Assembly: GCA_029990175.1 (NCBI GenBank)
Contig: JARKIP010000035.1
Location: 38,268,001 to 38,332,000, forward strand
Length of the DNA stretch: 64,000 nucleotides
Source of the DNA: Petunia secreta
Taxonomy: Eukaryota > Streptophyta > Magnoliopsida > Solanales > Solanaceae
Reading direction: 5' to 3'
Position numbers and translations under genes: made by a program
The notes under the pieces: generated by a model
What the model was told of the DNA's origin: nothing
Databases searched by the model: none
What the model saw: the letters and a program-made list of their open reading frames with translations, nothing else
Shown here: piece by piece, positions 1 through 11,454 of the stretch
Numbering within the stretch: position 1 is the stretch's first letter
How the letters are laid out: every line of letters begins with the position of its first letter

Positions 1-11
1 ATGTGACTCCC

Positions 12-3000
12 AAGTAACGACAAGAGCAACTCAAAAAGCTCTATGAATTGAAGCAAGGTTACAAGTCCGTTGATGAATATTTCAACGACTTTGAGAAAAA
101 CCGGATGGCTCTTGATATGGAAACGGAGGATGAGGAAAAAGCTATCATCCGTTTCAAAAGTGGTTTGAGTAGGGAGATTGCCTCCCAATTGAGACTTCAC
201 ATCTTCCACTCTTTACAAGATGTTTGTGATGCCGCGGTTGAAGCCGAGAAATGGCTCAAAGAAGAGAAGGCTCCTCGCTATAGGAGTACCACCACTACCA
301 CGCCATCGACCCGCACCAAAGAATGGAAAAAGTCCATATGCTAGTGGAGCAAGTGGGAGTCGAGAAGTGAAGAAGCCTTTTGAAAAGGCCACCCCGAGAA
401 GCGACCACAAAGAGGTTGGAGGTATTTCTAAAACTACTTTAAATACTCCTTCTTCTTCTTCTTTCCAATGTCATAAATGTAAGGGTTACGGACACTTTGC
501 CAAAGAGTGCCCTACCCGAAAAACAATGATTGTGATGGATGATGGGTTGGTTTATGAGGGTGAAAGTGAGTCCGAGGGTGAAGTTGAAGAGGAGAGTGAG
601 GAAGTTGAGGGAGAGGAGAGAGCGACGGAGGGGGATGATCCTAATATGTTCCTTGTGGTGCGTCGCATTTTGGGAACCATGTTGAGTGAGGAGAGGGAGG
701 ATGAGCAAAGGGAAAACTTGTTCCATGCCCGTTGTAGAGTAAAGGGGCAAGTTTGTTCCATGATTATTGACTCGGGTAGTTGTGAAAATGTGGTGAGCCA
801 ATCCTTGGTCTCACAATTGAAATTGACTACCATTAAGCACCCTAACCCCTACCGTTTGCAATGGCTAAGTTAGTGTGGGGAATTGAGGGTAGTGAAGCAA
901 GTGTTGATTAGGTTCAAGATTGGTAACTATCAAGATGAACACATGTTTGACGTGGTGCCAATGCAAGCTTGCCACCTTTTGTTTGGAAGGCCTTGGCAAT
1001 ACGACAAACAAGTGGTTCATGATGGCCGGGCCAACACTTACACGGTTAAGCATGAGGGAAAGAGGTTTGTGCTTACACCTTTGACCCCAAAACAAGTAAG
1101 TGAAGACTATCGGCAAATGAAAGAGTTGAGAGAAGCGGCTAAGGCCAAGTCTCCGGTTGTGGCCAAACCTTTGGCCGAGACTCCACCATCTTCCACCAGT
1201 CGCATGTGTGCCATGATGCAACCGGGTGAATATTTGAGAGGTAATGATGGCAACAAGATGCTCATATGCCTAGTGCTCAAAGGTATGGTTTTAAATTCCG
1301 AAAGTGATTATTTATCTAACCCTAACCCTTTGCCTAGTGCCATTGACAATGTTTTGAAGGTCTTTGAGGACATGTTCCCGGAAGAGATGCCGGATGGATT
1401 ACCTCCCTTGAGGGGTATTGAACATCAAATTGACTTTGTCCCGGGATCTCAAATTCCCAACAAGCCGGCATATAGAAGCAATCCCGAGGACACGAGGGAG
1501 TTGCAAAAGCAAATTGATGAGTTGCTTACAAAAGGCTTGGTGAGGGAAAGCTTGAGTCCTTGTGCCGTGCCCGTGATCCTCGTTCCAAAGAAGGATGGCA
1601 CTTGGAGGATGTGTGTGGATTGTCGAGCGGTCAACAAGATCACGGTAAAGTATCGACATCCCATACCTTGTTTGGATGATATGTTGGATGAGCTTAGTGG
1701 TTCTAGTGTCTTTTCTAAAATAGACCTTAGGTCCGGCTACCATCAAATCCGGATGAAACCTGGGGATGAATGGAAAACCGCATTCAAGACCAAGTTTGGT
1801 CTATATGAATGGTTGGTGATGCCCTTTGGCCTCTCCAACGCACCTAGTACTTTCATGAGATTAATGAACCACGTGCTTAAGCCATTCATCAACAAATTCG
1901 TAGTCGTCTACTTTGATGCCATATTGATTTATAGTAAGTCAATAGACGACCATGTGGGCCACTTGAGTCAACTGCTTGAAGTGCTACGAGCCGAAAAGCT
2001 CTATGCCAATTTTAAGAAGTGTGCCTTCTGTGTTGAAAAGGTTGTCTTTTTGGGCTTTGTTGTTAGCGTCAATGGTGTGGAAGTTGATGAGTCCAAAGTT
2101 GAAGCCATTAGAAATTGGCCTACTCCTACCACCGTTTCTCATGTGAGGAGTTTCCATGGCCTTGCTAGTTTCTATAGGCGCTTTGTTAGACACTTTAGCA
2201 CCATTTCCGCACCACTCACCGAGTTGGTGAAGAAAGATAAACCCTTTGTGCGGGGAGAGCCTCAAGAGAGAGCTTTCCAAGAATTGAAAGGTAGGTTGAG
2301 TACCGCTCCCTTGCTACAATTGCCCGACTTTGGGAAGGCTTTTGAGGTTGAATGTGATGCCTCGGGGGTGGGAATTGGGGGTGTTCTCATGCAAGAAGGG
2401 AAACTCGTTGCCTACTTTAGTGAGAAGTTGAAGGGCGTAACCTTGAATTACTCCACGTATGACAAGGAGTTGTATGCCCTAGTGAGAGCTTTGGCCCATT
2501 GGCAACACTATCTATGGCCTCGGGAATTTGTGATCAAGAGTGACCATGAGTCACTCAAGCATCTAAGAGGCCAAGAGAAGTTGAACAAAAGACATGCCAA
2601 GTGGGTGGAGTTCATTGAGTCTTTTCCCTATGTAATTCATTACAAGAAGAGCAAGGACAATGTTGTAGCCGATGCGCTTTCTAGGAAGTTCGCCCTTGCT
2701 ACCACTCTTGCTTCTAGACTTATGGGTTTTGAGAGTATAAAATCTTTGTATGAACATGACCTAAAGTTCAAGAGCATTCATGATGCTCTAGTGAGTGGGA
2801 GGCGAGTGGAGAAGTACCAATGGGTAGATGGCTACATTTTCAAGAAAGGGAGAGTATGTGTCCCCGAGTCCTCTTGGTGAGAATTGTTAGTGCGTGAAGC
2901 ACATTGTGGAGGCTTGATGGGTCACTTTGGGAGGGATAAGACTTTGGCTATTCTTATGAAGCAATTCCATTGGCCTAAGATGGGGTTGCATGTTGAGCGG

Positions 3001-3975
3001 CTATGCAATGCTTGTTTAGATTGCAAGCACGCCAAGTCTAAGTCGAATTCCCATGGCTTGTATACTCCTTTGCCTATTCCTACTAGCCCGTGGATGGACA
3101 TTTCTATGGATTTTGTTATGGGATTGCCACGGTCTAGAGGGGGACATGATAGCATTTATGTTGTTGTGGATAGGTTCTCCAAAATGGCTCACTTCATTCC
3201 TTGTACAAAAAGCAGTGACGCACACCATGTAGCGTCTTTGTTCATTGATAATGTGTTAAAATTGCATGGTGTGCCTCAAACCATTGTGAGTGATAGGGAC
3301 ACTAAGTTCCTAAGCCATTTTTGGAGATGCTTGTGGGGTGCCCTTGGCACCAAATTGTTGTTCTCTACGTCCCACCACCCTCAAACGGATGGTCAAACCA
3401 AGGTGGTGAACCGAACCTTGGGGTCTCTTCTTAGAGCTATGACCCGAGGTAAGGCCGGGACTTGGGTGGAGAAGTTACCACTCATGGAGTTTGCATATAA
3501 TCGCACCTTGCATAGAATAATTGGCATGACTCCCTTTGAGTGCGTTTATGGTTTTAATCCTTTGATTCCACTTGATCTGACCCCTTTGCCAAGGGAAATG
3601 GTTGTTAATGTTGAAGGTACAAGCCGAGCTAAGGCCTTGATGGAACTGCATGCCAAAGCAAAGAAGAACTTGGAGGAAGCTTATGAAAAGCTAGCCACCA
3701 AGAAGAACAAAGGGAGGAAGAAGGTGGAATTCAAGAAAGGAGATTGGGTGTGGGTGCACTTCCGGAAAGAAAGATTTCCAATGATTCGAAAAGGGAAGTT
3801 GGCACCCCGAGGAGATGGCCCGTTCCAAGTGATATCCAAGATCAACAACAATGCTTATGTGATTGATCTACCCGGTGCGTATAATGTTTCAAATACTTTC
3901 AATGTTAGTGACTTGGCTCCTTGTGATGTAGGTAATGCCGTGGAGGATGAAATCTTCTCAAGAAGGGGAGGATGA
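12..3975 (+). pseudogene. G1 gag-pol polyprotein, disrupted
   Basis: This is the remnant of a single gag-pol frame. It holds the capsid C-terminal part (to about 340), a CCHC zinc knuckle CHKCKGYGHFAKEC (about 469-510), an acidic linker, protease IIDSGSC (about 763-783), RT (about 1480-2000), RNase H (about 2330-2680), and integrase with a His/Cys finger and DDE core (2884-3620). Breaks seen: stop TAA at 15-17, a frameshift near 340, in-frame TAG at 871-873, and TGA at 2878-2880. The RT catalytic box reads YFDA where G5 and G6 have YFDD. The third integrase acid is Lys (codon 3400-3402, QTKVVN) where G5 has Glu. The frame ends on TGA at 3973-3975, which is the first three bases of the LTR. 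The protein is certainly non-functional. Confidence 0.85.
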
Positions 3976-4208
3976 TGCCGGGCAAACTAGCTCTTGACCA
4001 TTCACTCGATGTCAAGCCAAGGATATACAAGACGCTCACCTACACTTGGTTTGGAGGGGCGTGGATGATACGAGCTCGGGAGAGGACTTAAAGACAATGC
4101 ATTGGAGCTCAATCCATGTGGAAACTGTGCAGGAAGCAGGGGAGCAAAACAGAGCAAAAACAGGGGACACCTGCTGAGCTTACTGCCTGACGAAGAGGAT
4201 TTCCTCTT

Positions 4209-4341
4209 CGCGATCGCGTGAAGACCTTCGCGATCGCGAAGAGTATTTATTTTGTCTTCGCCTTCGCGTCACCTTGGGCGCGATCGCGAACCTCAGCTTT
4301 TAAGTGCCCTGCGCGATCGCATATACTCTAGCGCGATCGCG
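4209..4341 (+). repeat. Cluster of CGCGATCGCG palindromes in the G1 LTR
   Basis: Five copies or near copies of the self-complementary core GCGATCGC lie in about 130 bp, within DNA that is otherwise AT-rich. G5 and G6 carry clusters of unrelated GC-rich palindromes at the corresponding LTR position. Confidence 0.85.
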
Positions 4342-4395
4342 AAGGGAACTTGAGTAGCAGCAGACCAGAATCTTGTAAACATTGTGTTGGGGTGT

Positions 4396-4403
4396 TATAA
4401 ATA
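4396..4403 (+). promoter_or_regulatory. TATA box of the G1 LTR
   Basis: TATAAATA lies downstream of the palindrome cluster, at the position equivalent to the TATAAATA boxes of the G5 and G6 LTRs. It is the likely core promoter marking the U3/R boundary. Confidence 0.6.
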
Positions 4404-5288
4404 CACCCCTACTTCATTTATTGCTTTCTTACCTTACATTGAACACAAAACATTAAATGAGCAATGCTCTTGAACCTTGTAACACTTTTGGCTTGAAATC
4501 AATTGGATGAATCCAAGTTGCTCTTCAATCCGTCTTCGATCATTCTATTTGCTCGAGCCTCGTGTCTCTTGAGGATAGTTGCTTAGCGTAGGTGATTCTT
4601 TCCAATCGTTTGGGGTGTAACGGAACAAGTTCTTCGTTGCTACTCAAACTTTAGTGTGAGTCTCGTCTCGTTCCTTATCTTTTATCGCTTTCGTATTTTC
4701 GATTGCATCAAAAGGAGCGAGCACCATGGAACTACATTAATAATCATCCTCAGTGGGAGTGAGTCCAAAATGCAGCAAAGGAATACAAGCCGCTGATAGA
4801 AGTTAGACGACACTTAATCACCGGAAAAGTTACAGCAATGAAATTAGCCTTCCACCACCACTTCCCAAGAATTACTACACCAGATCAATGAAAAGAAGCT
4901 TGGATGAAAACGAAAAGATTATGCGAGGATTTTGACTTATCATCAGTGTTAATTCTGGTTTAATTCTCCATTACCCACTAAAAAACACTCAAACTTGCCT
5001 ACCCAGAAAAAACCAAAAATTTCCTTATTTTCATACCCCACAGGACCCGCTTTCTCAATGTTATCACATGCTCCCTCATGCTTGGACATGGTTTGACATG
5101 GATAAAGACGAACTTCACAAGCTTTCAGATGGAGCGACATGTATATAGTAGCTGTTTTATATGGTGTTCACATGCTTAGGGTTGTATTTTAGTTATTTGT
5201 CATAGGGTCTTCATATGTTTATGTGACCCACTTTGTAGATAGGTTTGCCAAATCATCTAAGTTTGTTTTTTAGTAGTCTCCTAACTCC

Positions 5289-5295
5289 TATATAA
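5289..5295 (+). promoter_or_regulatory. EPRV1 unit 1 TATA box
   Basis: TATATAA lies about 70 bp upstream of an AATAAA (5366-5371). This close promoter/poly(A) pairing is expected for a terminally redundant pararetroviral transcript. It is conserved in units 2 and 3. Confidence 0.65.
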
Positions 5296-5365
5296 AGGAA
5301 ACCTTGTAGTACTTAGTAATCATCTAGCAATTACCTAGCTCTCTTTGTAAATCTTTGTGTCTTTC

Positions 5366-5371
5366 AATAAA
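5366..5371 (+). terminator. EPRV1 unit 1 poly(A) signal
   Basis: AATAAA just downstream of the TATA box, as in the other two units. Full-length transcripts of a circular genome would pass it once at their 5' end and be cleaved there on the second pass. Confidence 0.55.
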
Positions 5372-5540
5372 TTATGTCTTTCTAAATTTCTCTGTTGTTC
5401 TTTCTTTCGAAATGGATGGAAAGGCTGGTCCTTGAAAATAAATATGGAGTAAGTATATTCTAAGAAAGTTAGCTTATTGTAGTGCAAGAGTTTTCTGAGT
5501 CCGACAGCTAAAGTTCGTTATGGTGCAAAGTTTTCTGAGT

Positions 5541-5708
5541 GTCTAGCTTGGCAAGCTGTCCATTTTGGATGTGAAGCCAGCCCCCTTTTGTAGGAAAACT
5601 TTGTTTCCATAAACAAATTTACAGGTTGCGTAGCTTGGCAAGCCGTCCTTCTGGATGTTGAAGCCAGCCCCTTTCATGGCAAGCTGTCCTTCGGGATGTT
5701 GAAGCCAT
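5541..5708 (+). repeat. Threefold degenerate repeat in the EPRV1 leader (unit 1)
   Basis: Three imperfect copies of a roughly 40-50 bp motif centred on GGCAAGCYGTCC...GGATGT...GAAGCCA follow one another. The same block recurs at 11455-11620 and 17742-17907. Confidence 0.7.
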
Positions 5709-5783
5709 TAAAGGCTTTAGTAGGATAAACTCTTGTGTCTATGGTATAGTCGGCTTACTTGTCCTTACTTGCTCCTAATATTC

Positions 5784-7720
5784 ATGCTAAGCCCTTCTAG
5801 CTCCAGTTATGCCCAATATTTTCCTTCACTTCAAACTTTTGAAAAAGAGGGTATAAGCCATGTTCCGAAAATTCCAAAGAAAAATATTGTGCTACCTTCT
5901 GGAGAAAAACCCCCAACAAGTGATATTGAAGCAACTTTAAACTGGCAATCTGAAAATGCAGTGTGTAAAAATAAAGTCTTAAACATCATTGGCACTACCA
6001 TAAAAAATGTGCCTCACATACAAAAAAAGGTGATGAGCAAGGTGGAAACAATCGGGAAAAAGGTGGACCAGACAACACCTCAGGATGCAGGATTAATTAA
6101 AAGCCCTGGAACTCAGATTAAAAATCTACAATATGAGCTTTGTCCACCAGGAACATCACTTTTCCATCTTTTCCAGCAACAACAAAGAGAAATGGCTTCC
6201 ATCAAAGAACAAATCCAACTTCTGAGAACTGGTCAGTTCGAGTCAAGAGCCTCAAGTTGTTCTTCAAGACCTACTGTATTCCCAATGTCCGCACAATCAT
6301 ATTTCCCACCAAAAATAGACTATTCCTTTTCAAATTTTCCAGTTACCACACAAGAATCTGCCTCTTTTCCCGACCTCCAAAAGATGAACCTGAAGTTGAT
6401 GTTGCAAAAATGGTTTGGGAAAGAAAAGATGCTCTTGCAACCCAAAAACAACCCAAGAAAAGAAGAGATTCAGAAGAAAGCTCAAAAAGCTCTAACTCGA
6501 AAAACCTGATGATCTCTAATAAAAAAATTCCAGACTTCTATGTTGCACAACCAAAGAATATCAAAGATGAAACCAACAGTCAGGAGTTCGAATCTCAAAA
6601 TTCATCAAATGATGATTCTCTAGAAAAAAGCTCTCAATCATGTGATGAATCCACTCTGGACTCATCAGATGTAGAAGATCAACCCCCGATCTTCATGAAT
6701 TATCCTGGAGACCAGAAGTTTGTGAAGCAGATGAAGAACGATATGGCATGACAGATGAACCAATTCCAGATTGAAGGCGAGAACCTGTCACAATCAAAGC
6801 AGTCGGAACTGGTTTCCATACTTTCACCCTTGATGAAATTAAAGTTTCAAGATGGCCACAAACGATCCAAGACTTCTATACTTGGATGGTCACCAAAATC
6901 TGGTGGAACGTGAAAAATATCTCATCTTGTCAAAGTTCACTTCGCGACTCTCAGGACTTCTCAGAGATTGGGGGAATTCACTTAGGATATAAGATAAAAA
7001 TCTATTTCTTACTTCCCAAAATTTCGCCTTCAATATCAGAATCCTCCATGAAGTTTGCTGTGGAGATTCAGGCCAAAGACATGAAAAGCTCAGGAGGCGG
7101 TTCTTTGAAATGAAGTGTGTCTCATTCGAGCAAAACGCCATTGATCAACACTTCCAAAAAATGGCGAAAATATATTTTAAAATTGGAGGAGATATCAATC
7201 TAATACAAGCCTTTGTTTTATCTCTTTCAAAGATATTAGCAAGCCGAACCATGACCCTCATTGAAGAAAATTCCAATCAATAACAGTACCACAAGTCGGC
7301 TACATAAGGCAAAAGATCTTTATTGCCTTGGATGATATTTGTACCAAAAGATCTGCGTTGAAGCAAATCATCAAAAATAATCCGACGCTTGATAAAGCCT
7401 GTCGCAAGAATGATCTGCTTACCAGAGCAGTTACCAGATCAAAATGCTCTTACCGAACACCAAGTAGGAGAAAGAAATTCAAAAGATTCAGATGGCTAAG
7501 AATTCCAGATGCGAGATCCAAAGCTAGGAAACGTACAAGGTATTTTCGGAGGAGAAGGCCAGGAAACTCTGAAAAGTCCAGACGATGCTATATTTGTCAC
7601 AAAATTGGACATTATGCAAGAAATTTCCCTCAATCCAGAAAAGCTGTCAAGATGCTTGAAAAATTAAAGATTACACCGGAATCCATCTCCGGGAAGAAAA
7701 GGATCTTGAATCAGTCTTTT
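5784..7720 (+). pseudogene. EPRV1 unit 2 coat-protein region
   Basis: The segment encodes the N-terminal coat linker (SPSSSSYAQYFPSL), a charged Ser-rich stretch (about 6480-6700), the coat core (about 6820-7290) and a basic tail with a zinc knuckle (about 7580-7620). It begins by an abnormal junction with the leader. The reading frame shifts near 6380, a TGA interrupts at about 6749, the frame shifts again in the core near 6890, and further shifts lie near 7290 and 7700. The knuckle reads CYICHKIGHYARNF, so the last Cys is Phe. The coat protein would package the pararetroviral RNA or DNA; this copy cannot make one. Confidence 0.75.
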
Positions 7721-8349
7721 CAGCAGATGATGAGCCTACGGAAGAAGCTCTTTTCTCCTTGGATATATATGAAGATTACAGTGATGATCACTATCAAATT
7801 TCAGAACCAGCAGCAAAAGCTCGTGTAGAAATTGATGCTATTATGATTATCCCTCAGGTGGAACACAAAGTCTATACATCTAAGGTGGATAAACCCATTC
7901 AGGTTATTGCTTTTATGGACAACAGAGCTACTTGTTCACTGATGAATCCAATCGTTCTTCCTGATGACCAATGGGTGCTGCATTTCAAAGACTTTAATAC
8001 TGCATCAAATAAATTCTTAAACACCACATTCATTACCAAGCACCCCATCACGATGGAGTTCTTCCCAGGATTAAAATTCAGAACCAAATTAATAGGGTCT
8101 GATGTACCGGGAAAAGATCTTATTGTAGGTTTTGATATCTACACACAACTGAAAGATCAGCTTCATATCAGAGCTAATGGGATAACATTCAAAAAGCAGT
8201 TCAAGCCATATTCAGAAATCCCAAGGTTATTTAAGATTACAGATGATGAGCTAGTCAAGGAAATTGAACAACAACTTGTGGAAAATTCATGCGCTGAGTC
8301 TCACAAAGATTTCATGAAGAAGTGCGAAAGCCCTTTACGGAAAATTTAA
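7720..8349 (+). pseudogene. EPRV1 unit 2 aspartic protease region
   Basis: An open stretch of about 196 codons starts in an acidic segment (LDIYEDYSDDHYQ) and holds a retropepsin-like domain. The active-site region reads FMDNRATCSLM (about 7912-7944) where the family has Asp-Thr/Ser-Gly, so the catalytic DT/SG is DNR. The flap and C-terminal motif VGFDIYTQL (8126-8152) is recognisable. The frame ends on TAA at 8347-8349, before RT. Function is not expected. Confidence 0.7.
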
Positions 8350-9759
8350 GAATTCTTCATCAGACTACCTTTCAAAAAAATGAAAATATCAATCCCACAA
8401 AGGCAAGTCATTCAGGCATGAATCCAGAACACTTGCAATTGGCACAAAAGGAGTGCGATGAATTCTTAGAGTTTGGTCTGATCGAACCTTCAGACTCTCA
8501 ATGGGCTTGTGAAGTATGCTATGTCAACAAGAGAGCTGAGCAGATAAGAGGTAAACTCAGATTAGTCATTAATTATCAACCTCTTAACCATTTTCTCCAA
8601 GATGACAAATTTCCTACTCCAAATAAACTCACCCTTTTCTCACAATTAGCCAAAGCCCAATATTTTTCCAAGTTTGATCTTAAGTCAGGACTTTTGCAAA
8701 TAGGAATCTACCCTGAGGAAAGAGCCAAAACAGGTTTTTGCATCCCTGACCATCATTTCCAATGGAAAGTCATGCCTTTTGGATTAAAAACTGCACCATC
8801 CCTATTCCAAAAAGCCATGATAAAAATATTCCAGCGCATCCTCCATACTTCACTTGTTTATATTGATGATATTTTACTATTTAGTGAAAAAATGGAGGTA
8901 CACATAAACCTACTCCATCAGTTTGAGTCATTAATATCACAATACGAGATTATGCTCTCAGCAAAGAAAATGGTTCTTGCAAAAAATGAAATTGATTTTC
9001 TCGGAATGCATTTTGTTCAAGGAGCATATAGCCCAGGACCCTATATCTGTCAAAAATTGCTCAAATTTCGGGACACAAATGTCACCACAAAGCAAATCCA
9101 GCAATTTGTAGGTTTGATAAATTATGTAAGAGATTATTTTCCCAAATGTCTCTGCATATATTTCTCCACTCACAAAAATGCTGAAGAAAAATGCTCACCC
9201 ATGGGGAAAGAAGCAAGACAAAGCCATCAGGTAAATAAAAGAAATTTCCAAAGACGTCATAGCACTCTACATCTCTTCAGATGGAAAGAAAATATTACAG
9301 ACTAATGCTAGCAATGAATATTGGAGTGCAGTCCTTTTTGAAGGAAAAGATGGCCAGAGAAATATCTGTGGATACGCCAGTGGAAAGTTCAAGGATGTCG
9401 AACAACATTACCATTCAACCTTCAAGGAAATTCTTGCTGTAAAACATGGGATCAAAAAATTCAACTTCTTCCTTATCTACACAGTGTTCTTGATTGAGAT
9501 AGACATGAAAGCATTTCGCAAGATGATCTAGATAAATACAAAAATTATCCCAAATCCTCAGATTCTCAGATGGGCACAGTGGTTTTCCCCTTACAAATTT
9601 CAAGTTAAACACCTTAAAGGGAAGGAAAATGTTCTGGAGGACTTTTTATCTAGGCCAGAGGAATTTTCAAAAAGGTTTTCCCCAAAGCAGACAAACCTAA
9701 AAAAAACAAAATTAACCAGCTTTTTATGCTTACAGGAACACCAGGATCAAGTTTATTGA
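8350..9759 (+). pseudogene. EPRV1 unit 2 reverse transcriptase-RNase H
   Basis: RT motifs run in order: LRLVINYQPLNHFL (about 8557-8600), SKFDLKSGLLQI (about 8668-8704), MPFGLKTAPS (about 8773-8802) and the catalytic box YIDDILLFS (about 8857-8883). The order and spacing are typical of Caulimoviridae. The frame breaks within CCCAAATG near 9142, after which RNase H continues in another frame to a TGA at 9757-9759. RNase H has TNAS where TDAS is usual, losing its first catalytic Asp, and carries an in-frame TAG at 9529-9531. Unit 3 has every one of these lesions. Confidence 0.8.
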
Positions 9760-10145
9760 AACAGGAAGATTATCCCCAGAGCTCTTCAATCTTACAAATC
9801 CATTTGACCCAGTTGGTATGAAAATTCAGACTTTCCTTTGTATGCTGCGATCACATAAAAACATAAACTTTGAGGCTCAATAGCTAAATACATGGCAATT
9901 GAATCATAAGCCGAGATCATAAAGAGCATACCGCGAGTAGGAAGAGGAAAGCAAAATAAGCTACTAACAAAACTTCCGGCTTCAAGGAGCAAGTTACCAC
10001 TATTCACTCCTGAGATGAACAAGAGAAATTCTGAAAGAGGGCTGGAAGAAGCCCGTTAAGTTAGGCAAGAGAAGCTAGAAAGTCCGGTCTTCCAAAGAGG
10101 GAGTTAACCTAAAGAGAAGAGAGTTCAGTCTATCCAGGACCTTCT
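9760..10145 (+). other. EPRV1 unit 2 spacer between RNase H and ORF2
   Basis: The 386 bp carry stops in every frame I followed. The piece is repeated at 16047-16432 in unit 3, so it belongs to the virus. It may be decayed coding sequence; I recognise no domain. Confidence 0.5.
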
Positions 10146-10670
10146 ATGAACTTCAAGTTTTTCAGGTTATATGGAGGATCGATTCTGAAGTCATTCGGAG
10201 TCCATCCAAATTATCCGTTTTGCCATGTCTTTATTGCGCAGGCCAATGATTTTCCTCAAGAGCTTTTATGATTTTTCTGGTATCTATGTCACCAGTACTA
10301 TATTTTTATGGAGTTCAAGTGCAACGTGTTCCAGAAATTCTATGATCTTGTACCTGCTCTCAAGACAGTTTTATTATGGTTCAAGCCAAGAAGCTATTGG
10401 ATGAAGTGTTTTAAAGACTCCTATGAAATGAAGATATTTATGTTCCATCGGCCCGTAAAAATTTTCAATGATAAAGTCCAGGCGCAAGCGGAAGAAACGT
10501 TTTGGTCTAAGTTACCAGTCTCCATTTTATCCATGGATGAAGAATATAGTGAAGCTCAAAGAATTATCTTCCAGCAAAACAAGTGCATCCCAAAAGAGAT
10601 TTGGCCAAAGGAGCGAGCACCTTGGAACTACAATGATAATTATCTCACTGGGAGAGAGTCCAAAAAGTAG
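10146..10670 (+). pseudogene. EPRV1 unit 2 ORF2-like protein, one in-frame stop
   Basis: A frame of about 174 codons begins MNFKFFRLYGGSILK and ends in NDNYLTGRESKK. It is interrupted by TGA at 10269-10271; downstream it is open from 10308 to 10670. The same frame upstream of the ATG also reads sensibly (YPGPSMNFK), so the true start may be further upstream. It lies between RNase H and the promoter, where florendoviruses have a second ORF of unknown function; the assignment rests on position and on recollection of the family. Function unknown. Confidence 0.55.
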
Positions 10671-11185
10671 CAAAGGAATACAAGCCGTCGATAGAGGTTA
10701 GACGAGACTTAATCACCGAAAAAAGTTACAACAATGAAATTTAGCCTTCCACCACCACTTCCCAAGCATTACTACACCAGATGACTGAAAAGAAGCTTGA
10801 ATGAAAACGAAAAGATTATGCGAGGATTTTAACACATCATCAGTGTTAATTCTGGTTTAATCCTCCATTACCCACTAAAAAACACCAAAACTTGCCTACC
10901 CAGAAAAAGCCGAGAATTTCCTTATTTCCATACCCCCACCAGACCGGCTTTCTCAAGGTTATCACATGCTCCCTCATTCTTGCACATGGTTTGTCGTGGA
11001 TAAAGACAGACTTCAGAAGCTTTCACATGGATCGACATGTATATAGTAGCTGTTTTATATGGTGTTCACATGCTTAGGGTTGTATTTTAGTTATTTATCA
11101 TAGGGTCTTCACATGTTTATGGGACCCACTTTGTAGATAGGTTTTCCACATCATCTACGTTTGTTTTTAGTAGTCTCCTGACTCC

Positions 11186-11193
11186 TATATAAA
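11186..11193 (+). promoter_or_regulatory. EPRV1 unit 2 TATA box
   Basis: TATATAAA, equivalent to 5289 and 17473, with AATAAA following at 11263-11268. It would drive the transcript running into unit 3. Confidence 0.65.
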
Positions 11194-11262
11194 GGAGACC
11201 TTATAGTACTTAGAAATCATCTAGCAATTATCTAGCGCTCGTTGTAAATGTTTGTGTCTTTT

Positions 11263-11268
11263 AATAAA
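11263..11268 (+). terminator. EPRV1 unit 2 poly(A) signal
   Basis: AATAAA 70 bp downstream of the TATA box, conserved in position among the three units that retain this region. Confidence 0.55.
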
Positions 11269-11454
11269 TTGTGTCTTTCAAAAAAATATGTCTTTCTAAA
11301 TTTCTCTGGTGTTCTTTCTTTCGAAATGGATGGACCGACTGGTCCTTAAAGATAAATATGGAGTAAGTATATTCTAAGAAAGTTAGCTTATTATCGTACA
11401 AGAGTTTACTAAGTCCAATAGCTAAAGTTGGTTATGGTGCAAAGTTTTCTGAGT

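Larger units (their letters stand above)
1..4710 (+). mobile_element. CRM-like Ty3/gypsy chromovirus G1, 5'-truncated by the window edge
   Basis: The element runs from inside gag to the end of its 3' LTR. The order gag zinc knuckle, protease, RT, RNase H, integrase, LTR is the Ty3/gypsy order. CRM-like assignment rests on the FHGLASFYRRF motif after RT, the ECDASGVGIGGVL RNase H motif, the integrase core and the lack of a canonical chromodomain; Reina or Galadriel chromoviruses are the alternatives. It is inserted into the EPRV1 array: at 4711 the sequence switches directly to EPRV1 DNA that matches 10606 onward. The right flank AAAGG (4711-4715) would be one target duplication; its partner lies outside the window. 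Confidence 0.85.
3973..4710 (+). repeat. 3' LTR of G1
   Basis: The 738-bp LTR begins TGATGC and ends GCATCA, a perfect 6-bp terminal inverted repeat. A purine tract (AGAAGGGGAGGA, 3961-3972) lies directly upstream and would prime plus-strand synthesis. The first 40 bases resemble the G6 LTR (TGATGCCGGGCAAAC). Inside are a TATA box and a cluster of CGCGATCGCG palindromes. Confidence 0.85.
4711..5780 (+). mobile_element. EPRV1 unit 1 remnant: ORF2 tail, promoter and leader
   Basis: The segment starts within the ORF2 C-terminus (GAGCGAGCACC at 4714, matching 10612 and 16899). It continues through the TATA box and poly(A) signal into the leader repeats. It stops at about 5780, where the leader is joined directly to coat sequence of unit 2. 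That junction removes the primer-binding site and the whole movement-protein region. The left end was cut by insertion of G1. Confidence 0.8.

Noticed and set aside
4209..4341. GCGATCGC repeats, identical to the HIP1 motif of cyanobacteria
   Set aside because: They lie inside a plant LTR with TG/CA ends and a TATA box; no bacterial gene is nearby.
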